Assembly: GCF_004349135.1 (NCBI RefSeq)
Contig: NZ_SMFN01000001.1
Coordinates: 310,001-374,000 of the forward strand
DNA from: Flavobacterium sandaracinum
GTDB lineage: Bacteria > Bacteroidota > Bacteroidia > Flavobacteriales > Flavobacteriaceae
DNA length: 64,000 nucleotides
Direction of reading: 5' to 3'
This document shows positions 33,759 through 42,114 of this stretch, in pieces; positions within the stretch are counted from its first letter, which is position 1; each line of letters opens with the position of its first letter. A program made the position numbers and the translations under genes. The notes beneath the pieces are model-generated. The model searched no databases. It saw only the letters and a program-made list of their open reading frames with translations, and had not been told where the DNA came from.

Positions 33759-33929
33759 TCACCGCAGATTTACAGATTTAAAAATGATTTAAATTTATTG
33801 TTTTTTGAGGTGTAGTAATAAATTGGCGGTTCAACTCGTAGCATGAATTGTTATACCGTAGAATCACAGATTTAAAAAAATGATTTAAATTTATAGGTCA
33901 TCCCTAAAAATCTGCGAATCTGCGGTTAA
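33759..33929. repeat. nested inverted/direct repeat element (CTGCGGT type)
   Basis: ACCGCAGATTTACAGATTT (33761-33779) is roughly complementary to AAATCTGCGAATCTGCGGT (33907-33925) with three mismatches, giving a hairpin-like element of about 170 bp. Inside, ACAGATTTAAA, a few A residues, then TGATTTAAATTTAT occurs at 33772-33798 and again at 33866-33894 as direct repeats. It fills most of the gap between the acetyltransferase stop and the convergent ABC-F stop. No gene is visible. Confidence 0.65.
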
Positions 33930-33975
33930 TCAGACGCGCTAATTCTCGCACTTTCCATGTTTAATTAATGTGATG

Positions 33976-35610
33976 CTATTTCTCTATCTCGCGCATGCTC
34001 TCCATTTTCTTATTCGCTAAGAAACCGGTAATATCTTCAAAATGTTCTACTACTCTTTTGTTTCCAAATTCAAACACTTTTGTCGCCAGTCCGTCTAGGA
34101 AATCTCTATCGTGTGAAACTAATATTAAAGTTCCGTCAAAATCTCGCAAGGCATCTTTGATAATGTCTTTAGTTTTCATGTCTAAGTGATTCGATGGTTC
34201 ATCCAGAATCAATAAATTTACTGGTTCTAGCAATAATTTGATCATCGCTAAACGGGTTTTCTCTCCACCGGAAAGCACTTTTACTTTTTTGGTCACATCA
34301 TCACCCTGAAACATAAAAGCGCCTAAAATATCTTTGATTTTGGTACGGACATCTCCAACAGCAATATCATCAATCGTTTCAAAAATAGTGGCGTTTTCAT
34401 TTAATAAAGAAGCTTGATTTTGCGCAAAATAACCAATTTGTGCATTATGGCCAATTTCTAAACTACCACCATTGATTTCAATCTCTTTCATGATTGCTTT
34501 AATCATCGTCGATTTTCCTTCCCCATTTTTTCCAACGAAAGCCACTTTTTCTCCTCTTTCAATAACAATATTAGCGTCTTTAAAAACCACATGATCACCG
34601 TATGATTTAGATAAATCTTTTACAATTACCGGATATTGTCCCGAGCGTACTGCTGGCGGAAACTTTAATTTTAATGCTGATGTATCTACTTCATCAACCT
34701 GAACGATGACCAATTTCTCTAACATTTTGACACGCGATTGCACCGCATCTGTTTTAGAAAATGTCCCTTTGAAACGATCAATAAAAGTTCTATTGTCGGC
34801 AATCATCCGTTGTTGTTCATCGTAGGCTTTTTGCTGATGTATACGTCTGTCTTTTCTAAGTTCCAAATAATGAGAATATTTGGCTTTATAATCATAAATA
34901 CGTCCCATTGTAACTTCGATGGTACGGTTCGTAATATTATCTACAAAAGTTTTATCGTGAGAAATTACCACAACTGCTTTGGCCGAATTAATCAAGAAAT
35001 CCTCTAACCACTGAATACTTTCAATATCCATGTGATTGGTAGGCTCATCTAGCAAAATTAAATCTGGTTTTTGCAGAAGAATTTTGGCCAACTCAATTCG
35101 CATTCTCCAACCTCCTGAAAATTCAGATGTTTGACGATTAAAATCTTCCCGTTCAAAACCTAAACCAACTAAAATCTTCTCTACTTCAGCCTCATAGTTC
35201 ACTTCCTCAATGGCATAGAATTTCTCACTTAAATCAGAAACCCTTTCGATTAATTTCATGTAGGCATCACTTTCATAATCGGTACGAATGGTCAATTGCT
35301 CATTGATTTCATCAATCTCTGCTTTCATTCCAAAAATTTCTCCAAAGGCCTTCGACGTTTCTTCCATCACCGTTGCGCCATCAGTAGTTAACAAATGCTG
35401 AGGCAAATAAGCCACAACTGCATCTTTTGGTGCCGATATGTTTCCTGTTGAAGGTTTGCTTTGTCCTGCAATTATTTTAAGAAGCGTTGATTTACCTGCT
35501 CCATTTTTACCCATAAGGGCAATTTTATCATTTTCATTAATAGCAAAAGAGACATCACTAAAAAGCGTTGTACCACCAAATTGTACTGAAATATCGTTAA
35601 CTGTAATCAT
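33976..35610 (-). CDS. ABC-F family ATPase
   Basis: About 544 residues from ATG 35610 (MITVNDISVQFGG); the in-frame ATG at 35676 adds 22 residues lacking the family start. Two ATP-binding cassettes are present. The first has MGKNGAGKSTLLKI, SGGWRMRIELAKIL and LLDEPTNHMD. The second has VGKNGEGKSTMIKA, LSGGEKTRLAMIKL and LILDEPSNHLD. No membrane helices are present. ABC-F proteins act on ribosomes to relieve stalling or protect against antibiotics; this is the housekeeping YbiT/YkpA-like type by length. Confidence 0.93.
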   Translation of the reverse strand: MITVNDISVQFGGTTLFSDVSFAINENDKIALMGKNGAGKSTLLKIIAGQSKPSTGNISAPKDAVVAYLPQHLLTTDGATVMEETSKAFGEIFGMKAEIDEINEQLTIRTDYESDAYMKLIERVSDLSEKFYAIEEVNYEAEVEKILVGLGFEREDFNRQTSEFSGGWRMRIELAKILLQKPDLILLDEPTNHMDIESIQWLEDFLINSAKAVVVISHDKTFVDNITNRTIEVTMGRIYDYKAKYSHYLELRKDRRIHQQKAYDEQQRMIADNRTFIDRFKGTFSKTDAVQSRVKMLEKLVIVQVDEVDTSALKLKFPPAVRSGQYPVIVKDLSKSYGDHVVFKDANIVIERGEKVAFVGKNGEGKSTMIKAIMKEIEINGGSLEIGHNAQIGYFAQNQASLLNENATIFETIDDIAVGDVRTKIKDILGAFMFQGDDVTKKVKVLSGGEKTRLAMIKLLLEPVNLLILDEPSNHLDMKTKDIIKDALRDFDGTLILVSHDRDFLDGLATKVFEFGNKRVVEHFEDITGFLANKKMESMREIEK

Positions 35611-35712
35611 TGAAATGTAGATTTGTAGATTCGGCTGTTCGTTACGCTGAAAACCGATTTGTTTTAAAAAGTGCAAAGATAGATTAATTAAGTAATTGGT
35701 TTACTAAAAAAT

Positions 35713-35758
35713 AAGAGCTTCTAGAAAACAGAATAAATTCTGCTATCTAGAAGCTCTT
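35713..35758. terminator. long hairpin terminator
   Basis: AAGAGCTTCTAGA (35713-35725) pairs perfectly with TCTAGAAGCTCTT (35746-35758). The loop contains its own stem, CAGAAT (35729-35734) with ATTCTG (35737-35742). It follows the symporter gene on the minus strand. Confidence 0.85.
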
Positions 35759-35781
35759 AAAGCAGTATGTATCACGAAGGA

Positions 35782-37245
35782 CTATACTTCTTTCTTTTTA
35801 TTTATCGTATTCCAAATATGGGCATTTGACACCCCAATATCTTCTGGATGAAAAACAGGATCAATTCCTGCTTTTAGTTGTCTTTCGTAATCCTTCAAGG
35901 CTAATAATGCTGGCTTTTGTAAAAGAAGAATAGCAATAATATTGAACCAAGCCATTAATCCAACTCCTAAATCACCAATATTCCAAGCTAATTTTGCTTG
36001 ATTGATAGAGCCATACATAATCACTACCATCATAAAGACCTTCAGTAAATGAGTGTAAATAGGAGATTTGAAATTCCTTGTCAAATACGAGATGTTTGTC
36101 TCAGCAATGTAGTAATACGCTAATAGGGTAGTAAAAGCAAAGAAAAACAATGCGATCGCAACAAAATAAGATCCAAAACCAGGCAAAACACTATCCATGG
36201 CTGTTTGTGTAAATCCAGGACCAGCCGAAACATTTTGTGCTCCTTGATACAGATACTCGGTAGCTCCATCGGGACCTGATACGGGATTCAGCACATTATA
36301 TTTTCCCGTAATCAACAACATAAATCCAGTAGCTGAACATACTAGCAACGTATCAATATAAACCGAAAAGGACTGAACCAACCCTTGTTTAGTAGGATGC
36401 GAAACATTTGCTGCAGCAGCAATATGTGGTGCTGTACCCTGACCTGCTTCATTAGAATAAATTCCTCTCTTCACACCCCACTGGATTGCTAAACCAAAAA
36501 CAGCTCCAAAACCAGCTTCCATATTAAAAGCACTTTTAAAAACTAAGGCGATTACACCGGGGAGTTTATCAATATCAATCGCAATGATTACCAATACAAT
36601 CACAATGTAAGCGATCGCCATTATTGGAACCACAAATTCAGTGAATTTCGCGATTCTTTTTACACCACCAAAAACGATAGCACCAAATATCAAAGCCACC
36701 ACTATACCCGATTTCCAAGTCTCAATTTCAAATGCATTCTGTATTCCGTCTGCAACAGAATTAGCTTGAACACCTGGTAATAACACCCCCGCAGAAACAA
36801 TAGAAACAACCGCAAATAAAACACCAAACCATTTCACGCCTAAACCTCTCTCAATATAGAAAGCCGGTCCCCCGCGAAATTCCCCCATGTGTTTTTCTTT
36901 ATAAATTTGGGCTAATGTAGCCTCTACAAAAGCAGTACTTGCTCCAAAAAAAGCTACCATCCACATCCAAAATAAGGCTCCAGGCCCTCCAAAAGCAATT
37001 GCAGTAGCAACCCCTGCAATGTTTCCCGTGCCTACCCTACCTGCTAAGGACATTGATAATGCCTGAAAAGAAGAAACCCCAGATTCAGAACTCTTGCCGT
37101 CAAACAATAACCGAAACATCTCTTTAATATGACGTATCTGTAAAAAGCGCGTACGTAAAGAAAAATACAACCCAGTCCCCAAACACAAAATAATTAATGC
37201 ATCACTCCATACAATAGCATTTAACATCCCAATAATCTCTTCCAT
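35782..37245 (-). CDS. sodium:alanine symporter family protein (AgcS)
   Basis: A 487-residue polytopic membrane protein with about 10-11 hydrophobic helices. Family motifs are SLAGRVGTGNIAGVATAIAF, FGGPGALFWMWMVAFFGAST and GVKRGIYSNEAGQGTAPHIA. It couples Na+ entry to uptake of alanine or glycine at the inner membrane. Length is normal. It is transcribed alone and ends at the hairpin at 35713-35758. Confidence 0.95.
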   Translation of the reverse strand: MEEIIGMLNAIVWSDALIILCLGTGLYFSLRTRFLQIRHIKEMFRLLFDGKSSESGVSSFQALSMSLAGRVGTGNIAGVATAIAFGGPGALFWMWMVAFFGASTAFVEATLAQIYKEKHMGEFRGGPAFYIERGLGVKWFGVLFAVVSIVSAGVLLPGVQANSVADGIQNAFEIETWKSGIVVALIFGAIVFGGVKRIAKFTEFVVPIMAIAYIVIVLVIIAIDIDKLPGVIALVFKSAFNMEAGFGAVFGLAIQWGVKRGIYSNEAGQGTAPHIAAAANVSHPTKQGLVQSFSVYIDTLLVCSATGFMLLITGKYNVLNPVSGPDGATEYLYQGAQNVSAGPGFTQTAMDSVLPGFGSYFVAIALFFFAFTTLLAYYYIAETNISYLTRNFKSPIYTHLLKVFMMVVIMYGSINQAKLAWNIGDLGVGLMAWFNIIAILLLQKPALLALKDYERQLKAGIDPVFHPEDIGVSNAHIWNTINKKKEV

Positions 37246-37601
37246 AAATCTTTTTTATTTAATAATCTAAACTGAGTAAATCGTACTTGTTTTCTAATTA
37301 TTTTTATAAAAATAAAACATTAAGCCTCAAAAAACTAACTCCGAAGCACTTAAAAGCCTTTTGAGAATACAATTGACTAACAATCAATCCTTAATAAATT
37401 AGAAAACAGAGTGCAATAAAAGTCTTATTTTATAGTTTTGTATTTGAAATACAGGTCTTTGTATAATCAAAAACCTAAAAAGAAAGTTACCGTATTTCGA
37501 AGCTGTTTATTTTTTGCGAGAATGGCGCAGACTATGATGTTGACCTTGTGCTGGTCCAACGCAATTGAAAAAGTTATAGAAACTATTTAAAAAACGGAAC
37601 C
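37246..37601. other. gene-free intergenic stretch
   Basis: A 356-bp gap between divergent symporter and L,D-transpeptidase genes. TAGTTTTG at 37433-37440 fits the -7 consensus but is about 160 nt from the next ATG. No RNA structure or small gene was recognised. Confidence 0.45.
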
Positions 37602-38135
37602 ATGAAAAAAAAACTAACTATACTTCTTTTATGCAGTTTCCATTTTATTGTTGCGCAAGGCAACCAAGAAATTATAAAGAAAGCATACGAAATCCAGACA
37701 AAATGGGGTTTTAAGGCTACAAATAAAAACATTGTAACCTTAATTGATTTTTCAAAATCAATAGAGGAAGCAAGACTTTATGTTATTGATTTAAAAAATA
37801 GTAAAATACTCTTGACCAGCAATGTTGATCATGGTTCAGGTTCAGGTACAGGCTTAACACCTACTCTATTTAGTAATACTGAAGGAAGCAATGCAACTTC
37901 TCTTGGCTGCTATGTTACTTTGCAAACCTACAAAGGTACGTGGGGTTATTCTTTGCGATTAAATGGATTAGAGGACAACAAAAATTCCAATGCTTTGAAA
38001 AGAAACATCGTGGTCCATTCCTCAAAAAGAATGTACAATAAATTCAGCTTAGGCTGCTTCTCCGTTCCAGACAAGAATGCTAATATGCTGATTGACTTAA
38101 TAAAAAATGGCTCTCTCGTTTATGCCTATCAATAA
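37602..38135 (+). CDS. murein L,D-transpeptidase catalytic domain protein
   Basis: A 177-residue exported protein with a signal peptide (MKKKLTILLLCSFHFIVAQG). The YkuD-like catalytic region has NIVVHSSKRMYNKFSLGCFS with His, Ser and the nucleophilic Cys in SLGCFSVP, preceded by VDHGSGSGTGLTPTLFSN. This is the short L,D-transpeptidase-like family of Bacteroidota (YkuD_2 type). It probably cross-links or modifies peptidoglycan peptides in the periplasm. It is followed directly by a terminator that overlaps its stop. Confidence 0.9.
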   Translation: MKKKLTILLLCSFHFIVAQGNQEIIKKAYEIQTKWGFKATNKNIVTLIDFSKSIEEARLYVIDLKNSKILLTSNVDHGSGSGTGLTPTLFSNTEGSNATSLGCYVTLQTYKGTWGYSLRLNGLEDNKNSNALKRNIVVHSSKRMYNKFSLGCFSVPDKNANMLIDLIKNGSLVYAYQ

Positions 38136-38176
38136 AAAACCTAAAAAGCCTCGATTAGAGGCCTTTTAGGTTTTTT
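38134..38176 (+). terminator. rho-independent terminator
   Basis: CCTAAAAAGCCTC pairs with GAGGCCTTTTAGG (one mismatch) around GATTA, flanked by an A run and T run at 38134-38139 and 38171-38176. It starts within the stop codon of the transpeptidase gene. Confidence 0.92.
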
Positions 38177-38251
38177 CACTATGCTTAAATAAAGACTAAA
38201 GTTGGAATTTAAGTTGATTTAAAAGGAATTCATTCTTACCTATCAAAAAAA

Positions 38252-39427
38252 CTACTCTTTCCTCCACTTTTTAGATTCCTCAAAAACATGTTCTAAAATA
38301 GCCGCTTCTCTTTCATCAAATTCCACATTTCTGCGACTCATGACTAATCGAGCGGTTTCAAAAGCTTTTTTAGTGATGTAGGTCGTAAAACCAGCTGCAC
38401 CGCCCCATGAAAAACTAGGTACAAAATTGCGTGGAAATCCACTACCAAAAATATTAGCGCTCACTCCTACAACCGTTCCCGTATTGAACATGGTGTTAAT
38501 GCCACATTTGCTGTGGTCTCCCATCATCAAGCCACAAAACTGAAGTCCTGTTTTAGCAAACCCTTCGGTTTCATAACTCCACAATTTTACTTCTTCGTAG
38601 TTATTTTTTAGATTCGAATTATTACTGTCGGCGCCAATATTACACCATTCCCCAAGAACTGCATTCCCTAAAAACCCATCGTGTCCTTTATTGGAGTATG
38701 CAAACAAAACCGAATTATTAACTTCCCCTCCTATTCGAGAATGTGGCCCCACAGTTGTAGCGCCATATACCTTAGATGCCATTTTTACTTGCGCATTTTC
38801 GCACAAGGCAAAAGGACCTCTAATAACAGATCCCTCCATGATTTCAGCATCTCTTCCGATATAAATCGGACCCGTCGATGCGTTTAAAGTAACAAATTCT
38901 AACTTTGCTCCTTCTTCTATGAAAATATTTTCAGGAGCAATTACGTTGACACTTTTTGGAATGGGCTGTGATCTTCTATCCTCTATTAAATATTCAAAGT
39001 CTTCTCGAATTGCTGCATCATTCTTAGCAAAAATATCCCACGTATTTTGAACCGTCAAACAGTCCTCATTATACTCTATAATCTCGTAAGTATCAAAATC
39101 TACTTCTTCCTGCTCTTCATTGGTATAAAAAGCAATTACTTCATCTCCCTTAAAAATAGCTTGATTTGGTTCTAGATTACTTACCATTTCGACCAAAATA
39201 TCGTTTGGAAGAAAAGAAGCATTTATCATTACATTCGTCTCTAATTCCACCATTGGAAATTTTTCAGACAAATATTCTTCTGTTAATGTAGTTGTGGTAG
39301 ATCCCAAACGCATTTCCCATTTTTGACGAATCGTCATAATACCGATTAAAATATCAGCAACCGGGCGAGTAAACGTAAAAGGCAACAAGGCATTTCGAGC
39401 CGGGCCGTCAAAAAGTATATAATTCAT
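38252..39427 (-). CDS. GlmU-family putative sugar nucleotidyltransferase/acyltransferase
   Basis: A 391-residue protein of the TIGR03991 (GlmU-related) family common in Bacteroidota. The N-terminal half starts MNYILFDGPARNALLPFTFT, a degenerate nucleotidyltransferase domain. The C-terminal half is a left-handed beta-helix with hexapeptide-type repeats (IYIGRDAEIMEGSVIRGPFA, then GATTVGPHSRIGGEVNNSVL). A UDP-sugar or acetylglucosamine-1-phosphate role is often proposed, but substrate binding residues differ from true GlmU. It is transcribed alone. Confidence 0.88.
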   Translation of the reverse strand: MNYILFDGPARNALLPFTFTRPVADILIGIMTIRQKWEMRLGSTTTTLTEEYLSEKFPMVELETNVMINASFLPNDILVEMVSNLEPNQAIFKGDEVIAFYTNEEQEEVDFDTYEIIEYNEDCLTVQNTWDIFAKNDAAIREDFEYLIEDRRSQPIPKSVNVIAPENIFIEEGAKLEFVTLNASTGPIYIGRDAEIMEGSVIRGPFALCENAQVKMASKVYGATTVGPHSRIGGEVNNSVLFAYSNKGHDGFLGNAVLGEWCNIGADSNNSNLKNNYEEVKLWSYETEGFAKTGLQFCGLMMGDHSKCGINTMFNTGTVVGVSANIFGSGFPRNFVPSFSWGGAAGFTTYITKKAFETARLVMSRRNVEFDEREAAILEHVFEESKKWRKE

Positions 39428-39535
39428 TTTATAGAGTATCAGAAGTTACAAAGGCTCAAAGTTACAAAGTTTTGAATAGCAATAAAAATAAAAGACACTC
39501 TTGGGAAAACACAGAAGCTGAAATAATTAAATACT

Positions 39536-39833
39536 ACACTTTTTTTAAACCATTAAGGTCTTAAGAAAATTAAGGTTGCTACATCAAAAAGTTACTGAAG
39601 GTGTTATCAAGAAAATCGGAACACTTTTTTTAAACCATTAAGGTATTAAGAAAATTAAGATTGCTATATCAAAAAGTTATTGAAGGTGTTATCAAGAAAA
39701 GCGGAACACTTTTTTTAAACCATTAAGGTATTAAGAAAATTAAGGTTGCTATATCAAAAAGTTATTGAAGGTGTTATCAAGAAAATCGGAACACTTTTTT
39801 TAAACCATTAAGGTATTAAGAAAATTAAGGTTG
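39536..39833. repeat. 85-bp tandem repeat array
   Basis: Three full units and one partial unit start at 39536, 39621, 39706 and 39791, with a period of exactly 85 bp. Each begins ACACTTTTTTTAAACCATTA and continues AGGTATTAAGAAAATTAAG, then AAAAGTTATTGAAGGTGTTA. Units differ at only a few bases, and the fourth breaks off after about 43 bp. The period is not a multiple of three and no gene spans it. It lies between the GlmU-like start and the rpmE terminator. Confidence 0.95.
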
Positions 39834-39898
39834 TTGCCAAACTAAAATTGTGAGGAAGAAAGGATATCATAGCAATGCAAAAAATAATTGTTTGCGCA

Positions 39899-39928
39899 TA
39901 AAAAAGCCCCGCAAAATTGCGAGGCTTT
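39899..39928 (-). terminator. terminator of rpmE
   Basis: AAAAAAGCC-C-CGCAA pairs with TTGCG-A-GGCTTT around AA. It lies 25 bp after the rpmE stop on the minus strand and has A residues upstream that give a T run in the minus transcript. Confidence 0.85.
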
Positions 39929-39952
39929 CTATATTTTGAAAACAAGCTTTTA

Positions 39953-40204
39953 TTATTTAGCGTGTTTAGCGTATTTAGTTTTGAACTTGTCAATACGTCC
40001 TGCAGTATCAATAAGTTTAGATTTACCTGTGTAAAAAGGGTGTGAAGTTCTAGAGATCTCCATTTTTACAACTGGGTATTCAACACCGTCAACTGTTAAT
40101 GTTTCTCTTGTATCTGCAGTAGATTTAGTGATAAAAACTTCGTCATTTGACATGTCTTTAAATGCAACTAATCTGTAATTTTCTGGGTGAATTCCTTTTT
40201 TCAT
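39953..40204 (-). CDS. rpmE2: type B 50S ribosomal protein L31
   Basis: An 83-residue L31 of the type B (YkgM) class. It begins MKKGIHPENYRLVAFKDMSN and has FITKSTADTRETLTVDGVEY and SHPFYTGKSKLIDTAGRIDK. The zinc-binding CxxC motif of type A L31 is absent, as expected for the zinc-independent form. In Bacteroidota this form is the normal ribosomal L31. It is monocistronic with its own terminator. Confidence 0.97.
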   Translation of the reverse strand: MKKGIHPENYRLVAFKDMSNDEVFITKSTADTRETLTVDGVEYPVVKMEISRTSHPFYTGKSKLIDTAGRIDKFKTKYAKHAK

Positions 40205-40413
40205 CTTGTTAATCTTTTTTTATTTGTTGATTATAATTAGTCTTGAAGCTTTTCTTCTAACAGAAAAGGTATAAACTCCTTATAACTTTTTGTTTTACAC
40301 TATTATTTTGAGTCTGCAAATTTACAATTTTTTTCCAATAAACAAATCTTTGTATCACTTTTTTTATATAATCGTAAAAAGCGATTTTTACCTCCGAATA
40401 TATTGGGAATTGC

Positions 40414-40421
40414 TATATTTG
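40414..40421 (+). promoter_or_regulatory. -7 box for the DUF4199-GT2 operon
   Basis: TATATTTG matches TAnnTTTG, 25 nt before the ATG at 40447. Confidence 0.55.
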
Positions 40422-40446
40422 TGGATTAATTTTAAAACAACCACAA

Positions 40447-40977
40447 ATGATCAACGAAATTATTAAGAAGAATGGAATAACCTTTGGAGTAGCCATCGGA
40501 ATTGTTTCTGCATTAATTACAGCAACAATATACGCTATTGATTTAAATTTATTCACTTCATGGTGGATTGGAGTTTTAAGCATTTTAACTTATCTTATAC
40601 TGGGAATTGTCTTGCTTTCTAAAACAAAAAGAGAACTGAACGGAGTTTTCTCTTTCAAAGATGCTTTTACAACGTATTTCATAGCCATACTAATAGGTAT
40701 TTTAATTTCTACTCTTTTTAATATTCTTTTATTTAATTTTATTGATCCTTCAGCTAAAGATACTTTAAGTGAATTAATGATTAAGTACACTGTAAATATG
40801 ATGCAGAAGTTTGGCACACCAGCATCAGCAATCAATGAAGCTATCTCAAAATTAAAAGAAAACAGCCCTTATTCTACTTTAGAATTACTTAAAGGTTCTG
40901 TTTTTAGTATTGTTTTCAGTTCAATTTTTGGCTTAATTTTGGCGGCATTCTTTAAAAGCAAATCTACACAAGAATAA
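40447..40977 (+). CDS. DUF4199 membrane protein
   Basis: A 176-residue membrane protein with four hydrophobic helices (about 12-30, 38-57, 70-95 and 150-168). The motif KTKRELNGVFSFKDAFTTYF between helices two and three is characteristic of DUF4199. Function is unknown. It lies 6 bp upstream of a glycosyltransferase gene, the usual partner of DUF4199 genes in flavobacteria, so a shared envelope or lipid-glycan role is plausible. Confidence 0.88.
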   Translation: MINEIIKKNGITFGVAIGIVSALITATIYAIDLNLFTSWWIGVLSILTYLILGIVLLSKTKRELNGVFSFKDAFTTYFIAILIGILISTLFNILLFNFIDPSAKDTLSELMIKYTVNMMQKFGTPASAINEAISKLKENSPYSTLELLKGSVFSIVFSSIFGLILAAFFKSKSTQE

Positions 40978-40983
40978 ATAGTA

Positions 40984-41943
40984 ATGAATTTATCTATACT
41001 CATACCGCTTCTTAACGAAGAGGAATCGCTTAATGAACTCTACAACTGGATCATCAAAGTGATGCAATCTCATAATTATACGTACGAAATCATTTTTCTG
41101 GATGATGGAAGTACCGATAATTCATGGACTATTATCGAAGGATTTGCAACTAAAAACCCTAACGTAAAAGGGGTTCGTTTCATTAAAAATTTTGGAAAAT
41201 CGCAGGCACTGCATGCTGGTTTTGCAAAAGCGCTAGGTGATGTCATCATTACCATGGATGCTGATTTACAAGATAGCCCAGAGGAAATTCCGGGATTGTA
41301 TGATATGATTACCAATGGGAATTACGATTTAGTTTCGGGTTGGAAAAAGAAACGCTACGACTCTATAGTAGCAAAAAACTTGCCTTCGAAATTATTTAAT
41401 TGGGCGGCGAGAAAAACATCTGGTGTAGCATTGAATGATTTCAATTGTGGATTGAAAGCATACAAAAATATTGTCGTGAAAAACATTGAAGTATCAGGTG
41501 AAATGCACCGATACATTCCGGTTTTAGCAAAAAATGCCGGTTTTGGGAAAATTGGTGAAAAAGTAGTGCAACACCAAGCCAGAAAATATGGTGAAACTAA
41601 ATTTGGGATGGAACGTTTTATCAATGGGTTCCTGGATTTAATTACCATTTGGTTTCTTTCTCGTTTTGGCAAAAGACCAATGCATTTATTTGGCGCCATG
41701 GGATCGTTAATGTTCATTATTGGTTTTATGTTGGCCGGATATATTGGAATTTCAAAACTCTACCACATGTACAATGCTATGCGCTACAGTCTGGTGACGA
41801 ATAATCCTTGGTTTTACATCGCATTGACGACAATGGTTTTGGGAACACAATTATTTTTGGCTGGATTTCTTGGCGAAATAATTTTGAGAACAAAAAACAA
41901 TGAAGAGCGTTATAAAGTATCGAGTGAAGTTAATTTTTTATAA
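40984..41943 (+). CDS. family 2 glycosyltransferase (dolichol-phosphate mannosyltransferase-like)
   Basis: A 319-residue inner-membrane enzyme. The GT-A domain starts LSILIPLLNEEESLNELYNW and has FLDDGSTDNSW, MDADLQDSPEEIPGLY and the acceptor-side QHQARKYGETKFGMERF. Two C-terminal membrane helices (about 235-258 and 275-298) follow. This layout fits polyprenyl-phosphate hexosyltransferases related to GtrB/ArnC. It probably charges undecaprenyl phosphate with a sugar. It is cotranscribed with the DUF4199 gene. Confidence 0.92.
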   Translation: MNLSILIPLLNEEESLNELYNWIIKVMQSHNYTYEIIFLDDGSTDNSWTIIEGFATKNPNVKGVRFIKNFGKSQALHAGFAKALGDVIITMDADLQDSPEEIPGLYDMITNGNYDLVSGWKKKRYDSIVAKNLPSKLFNWAARKTSGVALNDFNCGLKAYKNIVVKNIEVSGEMHRYIPVLAKNAGFGKIGEKVVQHQARKYGETKFGMERFINGFLDLITIWFLSRFGKRPMHLFGAMGSLMFIIGFMLAGYIGISKLYHMYNAMRYSLVTNNPWFYIALTTMVLGTQLFLAGFLGEIILRTKNNEERYKVSSEVNFL

Positions 41944-41974
41944 TTTAGACTGAAATTAATTTTCCAGGATACGC

Positions 41975-42066
41975 TCTTAGCCCTGATAGCAGTGAAAATC
42001 CTTTCATGCTGGGGTTCAGCAGGAAAGATTGTAACGGATAGCAGGATTAAGCTCCTAAATAAAACA
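41975..42066 (+). repeat. structured flavobacterial intergenic repeat element, copy 2
   Basis: TTAGCCCTGATAGCAGTG starts the element at 41977. ATCCTTTC-A-TGCTG pairs with CAGCA-G-GAAAGAT around GGGTT, and the block closes with AACGGATAGCAGGA and AGCTCCTAAATA. It has the same layout as the block at 10517-10650. The GATAGCAG sequence occurs in both flanks as a direct repeat. Elements of this type recur between genes in Flavobacterium as I recall; whether they are transcribed or mobile is unclear. Confidence 0.7.
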
Positions 42067-42114
42067 ACTTTTTTTAAATTTTAATTACGAATTTAGAAAC
42101 TAAAAAAATAGAGC

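Noticed and set aside
35611-35676. ATG at 35676 as start of the ABC-F gene
   Set aside because: The ABC domain begins directly at MITVNDIS (35610); the extra 22 residues have no family similarity.
37501-37560. GC-richer patch with GATGTTGACCTTGTGCTGG as a gene fragment
   Set aside because: No family match could be recognised in any frame and it has stops nearby.
39536-39833. CRISPR array
   Set aside because: Units are 85 bp, nearly identical throughout and directly abutting, with no unique spacers and no cas genes.
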